This document shows, one piece after another, positions 16,254 through 24,749 of a stretch of DNA of 41,276 nt. The notes below the pieces were generated by a model. It searched no databases, was not told the DNA's origin, and saw nothing but the letters and a program-made list of their open reading frames with translations. The stretch comes from JACQAI01 sp035507915. GTDB lineage: Bacteria; Pseudomonadota; Alphaproteobacteria; Elsterales; Elsteraceae. The stretch spans positions 1 through 41,276 of the forward strand of contig DATJNS010000399.1 in assembly GCA_035507915.1 (NCBI GenBank), written 5' to 3'. The position numbers were made by a program, and so were the translations under genes. Position 1 is the first letter of the stretch. Each line of letters begins with the position of its first letter.

Positions 16254-17378
16254 GTGAGCGAAGCCGCCCCAGACGCACGAAATGCCGATCCCGTCGAGCC
16301 GATCGTCGGCGTTCCGACGCGCTACTGGCACGCGCTCGACGACGGCCGGGTGCAGTGCGACGTCTGTCCGCGCGCCTGCCGGCTCGGCGAGGGGCAGCGC
16401 GGCTTGTGCTTCGTGCGCGCGCGCGCCGGCGACGCGGTGGTGCTCACCACCTACGGGCGTTCGAGCGGCTACTGCGTCGATCCGATCGAGAAGAAGCCGC
16501 TCAATCACTTTCTGCCCGGCTCGGCGGTGCTGTCGTTCGGCACCGCGGGCTGCAACCTCGCGTGCAAGTTCTGTCAGAACTGGGACATCAGCAAGTCGCG
16601 CGAGTTCGACACCCTGGCCGACGCGGCGTCGCCCGATGCGGTGGCGCGCGCCGCCGCCGCGCTCGACTGCGCGTCCGTCGCCTACACGTACAACGATCCC
16701 GTGATCTTCATGGAGTACGCGATCGACGTCGCCCAGGCGTGCCGGGCGCGCGGCATCCGTTCCGTCGCCGTGACGGCGGGCTACATGTCGCCCGAGCCGC
16801 GCGCCGAGTTCTACCGCCACATGGACGCCGCCAACGTCGATCTGAAGGCGTTCAGCGAGGACTTCTACTGGCGCGTGACCAACGGGCACCTGCAGCCCGT
16901 GCTCGAGACGCTCGAATACCTCAAGCACGAGACCGCGGTATGGTTCGAGATCACCAACCTCGTGATCCCCGGCGCCAATGACGACGAGCGCGAGTTCGAG
17001 GCGATGACCCAGTGGATCGTCGAGCATCTCGGGCCCGACGTGCCGATCCACTTCACCGCGTTCCATCCCGATTACCGCATGCGGGACGTGCCGCATACGC
17101 CGCACGCCACCCTCGTCAAGGCGCACGCGATCGCGCGCAAGAACGGCATGCGCCACGTCTATGTCGGCAACGTCGCCGATGTCGCGCGGGGCAGCACCTA
17201 CTGCCATGCCTGCGGCGAGCTCCTGATCGAGCGGCGCCAGTACACGCTGGGACGCTGGCAGCTCGCGGGCGACGCCGCCTGCGCCGCCTGCGGCACGCCG
17301 TGCGCCGGGGTGTTCGCCCCCGCGCCGGGGCGCTGGGGCGCGCGCCGCCTGCCGGTCCGGCTCGCGGACTTCGCCTAG
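16254..17378 (+). CDS. AmmeMemoRadiSam system radical SAM enzyme
   Basis: A 374-residue protein. An N-terminal Cys cluster (CDVCPRACRLGEGQRGLC) precedes the radical SAM site C-x3-C-x2-C (GCNLACKFCQNW), which binds a 4Fe-4S cluster and S-adenosylmethionine to make a 5'-deoxyadenosyl radical. The barrel continues to HFTAFHPDYRM. A C-terminal zinc ribbon (CHACGEL ... CAACGTPC) follows. It resembles pyruvate-formate-lyase-activating proteins, but no glycyl-radical enzyme is nearby; its known companions are MEMO and AMMECR1, encoded divergently here as one fusion. GTG 16254 is the start that leaves only 48 bp of intergenic DNA; it lacks a Shine-Dalgarno. Confidence 0.88.
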   Translation: MSEAAPDARNADPVEPIVGVPTRYWHALDDGRVQCDVCPRACRLGEGQRGLCFVRARAGDAVVLTTYGRSSGYCVDPIEKKPLNHFLPGSAVLSFGTAGCNLACKFCQNWDISKSREFDTLADAASPDAVARAAAALDCASVAYTYNDPVIFMEYAIDVAQACRARGIRSVAVTAGYMSPEPRAEFYRHMDAANVDLKAFSEDFYWRVTNGHLQPVLETLEYLKHETAVWFEITNLVIPGANDDEREFEAMTQWIVEHLGPDVPIHFTAFHPDYRMRDVPHTPHATLVKAHAIARKNGMRHVYVGNVADVARGSTYCHACGELLIERRQYTLGRWQLAGDAACAACGTPCAGVFAPAPGRWGARRLPVRLADFA

Positions 17379-17398
17379 CGGCCGCGTCGGCCATCGCC

Positions 17399-18424
17399 GT
17401 GCTGCCGACCGATCCGACCTCGCTGCGGCTCGCCGCGCGCATCACGATCGCATCCATGGCGGCCTACGTGGTCGCGGCCGCGGTCACCCTGCCGGAATCG
17501 CTGTGGGCGGTGATCACCGCGCTCATCGTCGTTCAGATGTCGGTCGGCGGCACCATCGGCGCCGGCCTCGATCGCATGATCGGCACGTTCGTCGGCGCTG
17601 CCGTCGGCGGCCTCGCCGCGACGATCCACGCGTTATGGGACGCGGTTCCGATCTGGCTGTTGCTGCTGCTGTCGATCGCGCCATTGTCGCTGTTCGCGAC
17701 GCGGCGCCCGAGCTATCGCGTGGCCCCGGTCACGGCGGCCCTCATGCTCCTCATCGTGCACGACCCGACGATGTCGATCTCGTTCGCCGTCGACCGCGTG
17801 TTCGAGATCGCGATCGGCTGCGTCATCGGCGTCGCGGTGTCGATCCTGGTGCTGCCGTATCACGCCGAGCAGCAGCTGGTCGATCGCGTCGCGCGCGGGT
17901 TGCGCATCCTCGCCGAGCTGGTGCGCGCGCTGCTCGGGGCGCGCGACGCCCCACCGACGGCTGTGGTCGATCGGTTGCTCGAGCAGGTACGCGCGGTGCT
18001 CGCAGCCTGCGAGACGACCGCGACCGATGTCCAGCGTGAGCGGCGCATGCACATCGGCAGCGGTCGCGATCCGCAGCCGCTGTTCCGCACCTTGCGCCGT
18101 CTGCGCAGCGACGTTGCCATCGTCGATCGCGCGATGCTGGACCTGCGTGCGGTCACCGGCGCAGCAGCGACATTGCCAGATCTCGCGCCGCTGGCCCTCG
18201 CGATCGCGGATTTCTTCGATCAGGCGGCCGTTGCGCTCGGCAAGCGTGCGCGGGCGCCGTCGCTGGCGGCGTTCGACGCCGCGGTCGCGACGCATCTGGA
18301 CGCCTCGACCCGCGGCGAGCTGCTCCCGCTGTCGTTCGCGGTGGCGGCGCTACGCCGCGACTGCGACGACCTGGCCGAGCGCATGGCGGAGCGCGCGGCC
18401 GATCAGGCCGGCGCGCCCGCCTGA
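17399..18424 (+). CDS. FUSC/aromatic-acid exporter-like membrane protein
   Basis: A 341-residue protein. The first 150 residues hold several membrane spans (AARITIASMAAYVVAAAVTL, LWAVITALIVVQMS, WLLLLLSIAPLSLF, AIGCVIGVAVSILVL) with the RMIGTFVGAAVGGL motif of FUSC-type proteins. The rest is helical and cytoplasmic. The family includes YccS and the aromatic-acid exporter AaeB. The start is uncertain: GTG 17399 is used, and no Shine-Dalgarno or ATG is near. It lies 20 bp after the radical SAM gene, so it may be co-transcribed, a link to the AmmeMemoRadiSam system that may or may not be functional. Confidence 0.75.
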   Translation: MLPTDPTSLRLAARITIASMAAYVVAAAVTLPESLWAVITALIVVQMSVGGTIGAGLDRMIGTFVGAAVGGLAATIHALWDAVPIWLLLLLSIAPLSLFATRRPSYRVAPVTAALMLLIVHDPTMSISFAVDRVFEIAIGCVIGVAVSILVLPYHAEQQLVDRVARGLRILAELVRALLGARDAPPTAVVDRLLEQVRAVLAACETTATDVQRERRMHIGSGRDPQPLFRTLRRLRSDVAIVDRAMLDLRAVTGAAATLPDLAPLALAIADFFDQAAVALGKRARAPSLAAFDAAVATHLDASTRGELLPLSFAVAALRRDCDDLAERMAERAADQAGAPA

Positions 18425-18440
18425 TGCCGTCGCCGGGCGG

Positions 18441-19874
18441 CTACAGCCCCGCCTGGGTGACGAATTTCGTGTTGAGGTAGCCCTCGATCGCCTCCGAGCC
18501 GCCTTCCGAGCCGTAGCCCGAATCCTTGATGCCGCCGAACGGCACCTCGGGCAGCGCCAAGCCGTGGTGGTTGATCGACACCATGCCGCTCTCGATCGCC
18601 GCGCCGATCGCGGCCGCCGTCTTCGCCGAGCGCGTGTAGGCGTAGGCGGCGAGCCCGTAGGGCAGCCGATTGGCCTCCTCGACGACGGCGTCGAACTCCT
18701 TGAACGGCGCGATCGGCGCCAAGGGACCGAACGGCTCCTCGTTCATGATCTTGGCGTCGAGCGGCACCTCGGTCATCACGGTCGGCTCGAAGAAGAATCC
18801 CTTGTTGCCGATGCGCTTGCCGCCGGTCTGCAGCTTGGCGCCCTTGGCGACCGCGTCCGACACGAAGCTCTCCATCGCCTCGACGCGCCGCGCGTGGGCG
18901 AGCGGCCCCATGCGCGTGTCCTTGTCGAGCCCGTCGCCGACTTTCAGGTTCTTGGCGGCGGCGACGAACTTGTCGACGAACGCGCCGTAGACCTTCTCAT
19001 GCACGAGCAGGCGGGTCGGCGCGATGCAGACCTGCCCGGCGTTGCGGTATTTGTTGGCCGACAGGATCTTGACCGCGGCGTCGACGTCGGCGTCCTCGAA
19101 CACGATCGCCGGCGCGTGGCCGCCGAGCTCCATGGTGACGCGCTTCATGTGCTTGCCGGCGAGCATGGCGAGATGCTTGCCGACCGCGGTCGAGCCGGTG
19201 AACGAGATCTTGCGGATGATCGGATGCGGGATCAGGTATTCGGAGATCTCGGCCGGCACGCCGTACACGAGGTTGACGACGCCCGCCGGCAGCCCGGCGT
19301 CGATGTAGGCCTGAATCAGCGCGGCGCACGACGCCGGCGTCTCTTCCGGACCCTTGAGGATCACCGAGCAGCCGGTCGCGACCGCGGCCGAGATCTTGCG
19401 CACCGCCTGGTTGATCGGGAAGTTCCACGGCGTGAAGGCGGCGACCGGACCGACCGGCTCCTTGATCACGAGCTGGTAGACGCCGTCGGCGCGCGCCGGG
19501 ATGACGCGCCCGTAGGCGCGCCGGCCTTCCTCGGCGAACCAGTCGATCACGTCGGCGCCCGCGAGCGTCTCGCCCTTGGCCTCGACCACCGGCTTGCCCT
19601 GCTCGATCGTCATGATGCGCGCGATGTCGTCGGCGCGGCTGCGCAGGATGTCGGCGGCCTTGCGCATCAGCTTGTAACGGTCGAACGCCGAGACCTTCTT
19701 CCAGGCCTTGAAGCCCTTCTCCGCGGCTGCGAGCGCCCGGTCGAGATCGGCCTTCTCGGCGACCGGCAGGTTGCCGATCGAGTCGCCGGTCGCCGGGTTG
19801 AGGATCGGCACGGTGCGGCTGCCCGATGCCTTGCACCACGCGCCGTCGATATGGAACGAGACTTCCGGATACAT
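18441..19874 (-). CDS. gabD: NAD(P)-dependent aldehyde dehydrogenase, succinate-semialdehyde dehydrogenase type
   Basis: A 477-residue cytosolic enzyme with the full ALDH signature: PWNFPINQ (149-156), FTGST (225-229), general base E249 (MELGGHAP) and nucleophile C283 (NAGQVCIAPTR). Length and the FFFEPTV/EEPFGPL blocks match the succinate-semialdehyde/glutarate-semialdehyde branch, which oxidises these aldehydes to acids. The substrate within the branch is uncertain. GAGGTG lies 4 bases before the ATG. It is separated from the convergent FUSC-like gene by 16 bp. Confidence 0.85.
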   Translation of the reverse strand: MYPEVSFHIDGAWCKASGSRTVPILNPATGDSIGNLPVAEKADLDRALAAAEKGFKAWKKVSAFDRYKLMRKAADILRSRADDIARIMTIEQGKPVVEAKGETLAGADVIDWFAEEGRRAYGRVIPARADGVYQLVIKEPVGPVAAFTPWNFPINQAVRKISAAVATGCSVILKGPEETPASCAALIQAYIDAGLPAGVVNLVYGVPAEISEYLIPHPIIRKISFTGSTAVGKHLAMLAGKHMKRVTMELGGHAPAIVFEDADVDAAVKILSANKYRNAGQVCIAPTRLLVHEKVYGAFVDKFVAAAKNLKVGDGLDKDTRMGPLAHARRVEAMESFVSDAVAKGAKLQTGGKRIGNKGFFFEPTVMTEVPLDAKIMNEEPFGPLAPIAPFKEFDAVVEEANRLPYGLAAYAYTRSAKTAAAIGAAIESGMVSINHHGLALPEVPFGGIKDSGYGSEGGSEAIEGYLNTKFVTQAGL

Positions 19875-20007
19875 GTGTCACCTCGTCGATGGAAAGGGGT
19901 GATGGCGGCGCGCGCCGGGGCGGGCCGCCAAGCCGGCGCAGTATAGCGAGCCCGCACGAGCGGTCGAGCCGATCATCCCATCAACATGTGACCGGATCGC
20001 CCGTCGA

Positions 20008-20703
20008 TCAACGCCGCGCCTTGATGGCGACCCCGGCGGGAAACTCGAGCGCGACAAATTCGCACGCATCGAAACCGGCGGTCAGCGCGTCGGCCCAGAC
20101 GTCGGCGCCGAACTCGGTGTGGACCAGGAAATCCTCGAGCTCGATGCCGGGCGCGCCGTGGAAGCTCCGCGGCAGGCCCGCCCGGCCGCGGCTCAGGCGG
20201 CCGACCACCACCGGGACCGTGAAGCAGCAGAACCCGCCCGGCGCCAGCACGCGACGGCATTCGGCCAGCGCCCGCCGCGGCGCGGCGACGTGCTCCAGCG
20301 TGTCGGAATGGACGATCAGGTCGAGCTCGCCGTCGGGGAGGTCCATCGCCGTCATGTCGATCGCGGGATGCGAGACCTGACGCAGACCCGGCAAGGTGGC
20401 GAGCGCGGCATCCAGCCCGACGATCTTGTTGATCTGCAGCACGCGCAGGCTGCGCGCCGGCGCGTGCTCGGCGATGCGCAGCAGGGGCCCGGCATGGCCG
20501 GCCACGCGGCAGATCGCCTCGGCGAGCGCCATGGTGCGCAGGACTGCGCCGCACTGCGTGCAGTGCAGTCCCTGCTGGCGATCGAGATAGGCGACCTCGT
20601 CGGGCGCGAGCTGCCAATCGGCGATCAAGCGCTGCCACAGCACCGGGTTGAAGCCGAGCCGATCCCCGCCGCACACCCGGCAGCTGCGCACGGGGCCGCT
20701 CAT
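20008..20703 (-). CDS. SAM-dependent methyltransferase with N-terminal zinc ribbon
   Basis: A 231-residue protein. The N-terminal CRVCGG and HCTQCGA pairs form a likely zinc ribbon (about residues 7-50). The rest is a class I methyltransferase of the Methyltransf_11 type: VLQINKIVGLDAAL replaces the usual Gly-rich motif I, with DLIVHSDTLEHV and ALAECRRVLAPGGFCCFTVP as post-I and motif III. The ATG overlaps the stop of the upstream TPR-glycosyltransferase gene by 4 nt (ATGA, 20703-20700), so the two are coupled. It probably methylates a sugar or polypeptide handled by that partner (inference). Confidence 0.85.
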   Translation of the reverse strand: MSGPVRSCRVCGGDRLGFNPVLWQRLIADWQLAPDEVAYLDRQQGLHCTQCGAVLRTMALAEAICRVAGHAGPLLRIAEHAPARSLRVLQINKIVGLDAALATLPGLRQVSHPAIDMTAMDLPDGELDLIVHSDTLEHVAAPRRALAECRRVLAPGGFCCFTVPVVVGRLSRGRAGLPRSFHGAPGIELEDFLVHTEFGADVWADALTAGFDACEFVALEFPAGVAIKARR

Positions 20704-23700
20704 CGCCCGTCCAGCATCTCGACGAACAGCGCTTCGAGCGCCCGCGCGAAGCCGGGGCCGTCGCACAGCGGCGAGGCGCGCATGCGCTCGCGCAGGCTGG
20801 CGCGCGCCGCGGTGAGCCGGTCGACATCGCGTGCGAGGTCCGTCGCAAGCGCGACGAACCCGGCATCGTCGCGCGCCACCCATTCGCCGAGGCCGAGCCC
20901 GTGCAGGATCATCGCGGTCTGTCGCGCCGTGAAGCGCTCGCCGTCGAGCGTGACGACCGGGACACCCATCCACAGCGCCTCGAAGCTCGTCATGCCGCCG
21001 TTGAAGGGGAACGTGTCGAGGCTGAGATCGATCGAGCGATGGAACTCGGGCAGGCGCGCCTTCTCGACATGGGACAGGAAGTCGATGCGTTCGGCGGCGA
21101 CTCCGTGATCGGCGAACACGGTCAGGATGCGGCGACGCAGCCGCCAATCCTCGATGTGCCAGCCGAGCAGGCGCAGGCGCGAGGCCGGCAACTGCGCCAG
21201 CACCTCGGCCCACAGATTCAGCACCGCGTCGTTCAGCTTCAAGCCGCGGCCGGTCGAGCCGAATGTGACGTAGCCGTTGGCGAGCGCCGGCAGCGCGCCG
21301 GAAGCGAGCTCGTGCGGTGGAGTCCAGAACCACTGGCTGTGCGGCATGCGGAGCACGTGCTCGCTGAACCAGCGCTCCTCGCCGGGCTGGATCAGATGGC
21401 CGTCGGCGATCAGGTAATCGTATGCCGGACTGCCGGTGGTCGAGAAGCAGTTGAGCCAGAGGCACTGCACCGGCGCCACACGCCGGCGCAGCGCGCGGAA
21501 GGGCCCGAACAGCTCGGCGCGCGGGTATGGACCGACGACGTCGATCACGAGATCGATGTCCATCGTGGCGCAAGCCTGCGCGAGATCGACGCCGTCCAGG
21601 CGATAGACCGACAGCCGCGCGTCGCGACGGGGCAGCATCGCGGGATCGGCATCGGTGAACAGCGAGATCTCGAAGCGGTCGTGGTCATGGAAGCCGATGT
21701 AGCCGTCCATCAGCTCGCGATGCAGCCAGTTGCCGACATAGGCGATGCGCGGGCGCCGTCCGACGCTGGGCGTTCGCCTCGGTGACGCCGGGACGCTCGC
21801 GCCGAACCGGTCGGCGGCATGGCGCAAATCCTCGGCGGTCTGCGTCTGGTCGTAGACCAGACCGAACTGGTGCGCCGCTTGGAGCAGATCATCGTCGGGG
21901 AATTCCGCCAGCGCGTGCGCCACGATCGCCTGGTATTCGTCGAGCGCGAGCCAGCCGATCGCGGCATCGATCGTGTCGGCGAACCGGTCGCGGCGTTGCG
22001 ACGGGACGAGCGCGGCGAGCGCCTGTCGCGCCGCCGGCACGCCGCGCGACGCGAGCCGCACCAGCTGCCACCATGTCTCGCGCGGACAGTCGTCGATCGC
22101 GGCGGCCTCGGCCAGCGCCGCGGCGGCCTCGTCGTCGCGCTCGGCGTTCACCAGCAGGCGGCCGAGCGCGAGCCGGCTCGACGCCTCGCCGGGCTTGCGC
22201 GCGACGATCGCGCGCAGCAGCGCCTCGGCCTCGCCGAAGCGGCCCCGGCGATCGAGCACCTGGGCAAGATCGACCGCGGCGACGGTCAGGTCGGCGTCGG
22301 CGTCGAGCGCGCGGCGCAGCATCGCGTCGGCCTCGTCCAGACGCTCGAGGCGCAGCAGGAGCCAGCCGAGGCGGCGCAGGAGCTGCGCGCTGCGCGCGTC
22401 GTGGGCGAGCGCTTGGCGCAGCCAGCGTTCCGCCAGGTCGTAGCGCCCCTGACGGAGATGCAGCTCGCCCATCAGCCCGTGCGCGTCGGGGTCGTCCGGA
22501 CGATGCGACAGCAGGGCGACGCAGATGCCGGCGGCGTCATCATGGGCGCCGCGTTCGAGCAGCACCCACGCGAGCTGCCGCAGCGCGTCGGGCCGATCGG
22601 GCGCACCGGCGACCGCCCGTCGCGCGGCCGCCTCGGCGCCGGCGAGGTCGCGGCGCTCGAGCAGCAACCAGGCGAGCGCCTGATTGAGATCGGGATCGTG
22701 CGGCGTCCGGGCGAGCGCCGCATGCAACCGCGCCGCCGCCTCGGCGCCCGATCCCAAGGCCAGATCGAGCTCGACGAGCAGGCGCACGGCGATGGGGAAA
22801 TCGGGTTGCAGCGCGACGGCGCGCTCGAGCACGGCGCGGGCTTCCGCGGTGCGGCCGCGCCGCTTCATCACCCAGCCGAGCAGATGATGCGCGGCCGCGT
22901 CGTCGGGCGCCGTGGTGACGGCCAGGCGCGCGATCGCTTCGGCACGCTCGAGGCGGTTCGTGTGCTGCAGCAGCCAGCCGAGCCGCCGCATCGAGTCGAC
23001 GTCGGGATGGCCGAACATGATGGCACGTTGCAGATGGTCCTCGGCCGGCTCGGCTTCGTCCGCCTCGGCGAACAGCCGGCCGAGCTGACGGTGCGCGGTG
23101 GCGCATTCGGGATCCAGGCGCACCGCGCGCTCGAGCGCGTGGCGGGCGTCGTCACGATGGCCGCAGGCGAACAGCACGGCGCCGAGTTGGCTCAGCGCCG
23201 CCGGATCGTTCGGCGCCAGCTCGACGACGTGCCAGCAATGGGCGAGCGCCTCGTCGAAACGCCGGTCCTCGAGCGCGAGTCGGGCGAGCAGGCGATGGGC
23301 CGATGACTGCTCGGGCGCCAGCGCCAGCGCGGCGCGGCAGAGCAGGGTGGCGCGATCGCGCGCGCCCTCGCCCGACACCAGCCCGCCGAGCGTCGCCAGG
23401 GCATCCGCCACCGCCGAGGGCTCGCCGAACGGCTCGGCGCGCGCGGGATCGGGCACCGCAAGCGGTCCTTCCTCGACCAGCCGGCGCGCGTCGTCGGGCA
23501 GGCCGCGGCGCATCGCCAGGGCGGCTCGCAGGATCCGCAATGCGCCGTCCTCCCGCTGCAGCGCCTGCAAATCGTCGAGCGCCGCAGCGGCGCCGGCGAG
23601 ATCGAGCGCGCGGAGGCTCGCGAGCGCGGTGTCGAGCAGCGCGTCGGCCGTGGGCGGGGGCGCGGCATCGCCGTCCGGGTGCGTCCAGGCCGCCACCAGT

Positions 23701-24512
23701 CGTTTCAGGCCCTGCGGCGTCGCGGCGTCGATGCATTCGCCGTCGGCGAAGGTCACCGCGCGCACGTGCAGCCCGTCCTCGATCGCGCGTTGGAACAGCG
23801 TGCCGATGCCGGGATGCCGGTCGGGTCCGTCGGCGGCCAGGCGGCGGTGGATGTAATCGCTGAAGGCGGGCGACCAGGCGGCGACGCCCCAACCGTTGGT
23901 CGGCGCGCCGTTCGCAGGGTCATGAACCGCGAGGACTCGGCCGTCCGCCGCCGTACGCACCGCCCCGGGCGAGCTCGGATCGGCGACCGCGAAGACACCG
24001 AGGACCAGGTCGGCGCCGCTGTCGGTCAGATGGCGGCAGACACGATCGAGCGCGTCGGGCGGATTGACCACCCAGTTCGCCAGGACGAGGCAGCAATTGC
24101 GTCCGCCGAGCCAGGGATAGGTCGTGTCGACGGCGTCGGCGAGGCCGCGCGGGGTCGGCTGGACGAGGTAGCCGAGCGTCATATCGGGGTCGCTGCCGTT
24201 GCCCAGGCGGCTGGGCAGATCGGGCCGCGCGGCCGATACCACGACCAAGCATTGACGGACCCCGGCGAGGTACATGCTGGCAAGGCCGAACTCGGTCGCG
24301 CTGATCGCTTTCAAGCCGGTGCCGTCCTCCGTGCCGACGTGGAGGATCGGCGCCAGCGCCGCGCTCACGCCGGCCGCGGGCAGGATGCCGACGAATCCGT
24401 CGCCGCCGCCGGGCTGCGTTGCCGGGTGACGCCCGTCGCCGCGCGCCGAAGACGCCGGAGCGGGCGGGTCGGGGTCGCCGTCGCGGTCTGGTTCGGGGCG
24501 CTGTTCAGCCAT
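20700..24512 (-). CDS. Three-domain protein: nucleotidyltransferase-like, TPR repeats, GT41 (OGT/SPINDLY-type) glycosyltransferase
   Basis: A 1270-residue cytoplasmic protein. A disordered acidic leader (1-36) precedes a domain (39-278) that follows sugar-nucleotide transferases: GILPAAG, YLAGVRQCLVVV, YLVQPTPRGLADAV, then GADLVLGVF and WGVAAWSPAFSDY. The nucleotide loop is degenerate (AAGVSAALAPI instead of GxGTRLxP), so activity is doubtful. Residues about 283-880 hold many TPR-like units. Residues about 920-1270 are a GT41 domain: RIAYVGNWLHREL (His in place), PVQCLWLNCFSTTGSPAYDY, FGSTGRGLKLND (Lys position) and DTFPFNGGMTSFEALWMGVPVV. GT41 enzymes add GlcNAc, fucose or other sugars to Ser/Thr of proteins selected by the TPRs. 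A methyltransferase gene is coupled downstream; the divergent neighbour is a Slam-like outer-membrane protein. Confidence 0.88.
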   Translation of the reverse strand: MAEQRPEPDRDGDPDPPAPASSARGDGRHPATQPGGGDGFVGILPAAGVSAALAPILHVGTEDGTGLKAISATEFGLASMYLAGVRQCLVVVSAARPDLPSRLGNGSDPDMTLGYLVQPTPRGLADAVDTTYPWLGGRNCCLVLANWVVNPPDALDRVCRHLTDSGADLVLGVFAVADPSSPGAVRTAADGRVLAVHDPANGAPTNGWGVAAWSPAFSDYIHRRLAADGPDRHPGIGTLFQRAIEDGLHVRAVTFADGECIDAATPQGLKRLVAAWTHPDGDAAPPPTADALLDTALASLRALDLAGAAAALDDLQALQREDGALRILRAALAMRRGLPDDARRLVEEGPLAVPDPARAEPFGEPSAVADALATLGGLVSGEGARDRATLLCRAALALAPEQSSAHRLLARLALEDRRFDEALAHCWHVVELAPNDPAALSQLGAVLFACGHRDDARHALERAVRLDPECATAHRQLGRLFAEADEAEPAEDHLQRAIMFGHPDVDSMRRLGWLLQHTNRLERAEAIARLAVTTAPDDAAAHHLLGWVMKRRGRTAEARAVLERAVALQPDFPIAVRLLVELDLALGSGAEAAARLHAALARTPHDPDLNQALAWLLLERRDLAGAEAAARRAVAGAPDRPDALRQLAWVLLERGAHDDAAGICVALLSHRPDDPDAHGLMGELHLRQGRYDLAERWLRQALAHDARSAQLLRRLGWLLLRLERLDEADAMLRRALDADADLTVAAVDLAQVLDRRGRFGEAEALLRAIVARKPGEASSRLALGRLLVNAERDDEAAAALAEAAAIDDCPRETWWQLVRLASRGVPAARQALAALVPSQRRDRFADTIDAAIGWLALDEYQAIVAHALAEFPDDDLLQAAHQFGLVYDQTQTAEDLRHAADRFGASVPASPRRTPSVGRRPRIAYVGNWLHRELMDGYIGFHDHDRFEISLFTDADPAMLPRRDARLSVYRLDGVDLAQACATMDIDLVIDVVGPYPRAELFGPFRALRRRVAPVQCLWLNCFSTTGSPAYDYLIADGHLIQPGEERWFSEHVLRMPHSQWFWTPPHELASGALPALANGYVTFGSTGRGLKLNDAVLNLWAEVLAQLPASRLRLLGWHIEDWRLRRRILTVFADHGVAAERIDFLSHVEKARLPEFHRSIDLSLDTFPFNGGMTSFEALWMGVPVVTLDGERFTARQTAMILHGLGLGEWVARDDAGFVALATDLARDVDRLTAARASLRERMRASPLCDGPGFARALEALFVEMLDGR

Positions 24513-24749
24513 CGCGGATGCGCTCGGGAGCCACCGTTGCCTGAGTTGACGGCCGCCGCGGTCGGCTTCGACGGTCCAGGTTCCGCGGCTAGCGGTAGGT
24601 CAAGTCGACGACGCCCGCAAGTTTTCCTCAGATCGTCGAAGGTTTGAATCAAATCCTGCGCGCACTCCGTTGCGATGGCACGACGTCTTGGAAAGTAACA
24701 AAATGCTGTGTTAGTTTCCCGCGACGTCGATTCGAACGGTGGGGCCGCC
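24513..24749. promoter_or_regulatory. Divergent intergenic region between the GT41 fusion and the Slam-like gene
   Basis: The interval is relatively A/T-rich near 24640-24716. On the plus strand TTGGAA (24688-24693), a 17-bp spacer and TTAGTT (24711-24716) make a plausible but imperfect sigma-70-like promoter. That would put the transcript start near 24724, downstream of the GTG at 24708 and upstream of the TTG at 24750. No clear promoter is seen for the minus-strand gene. Confidence 0.3.
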
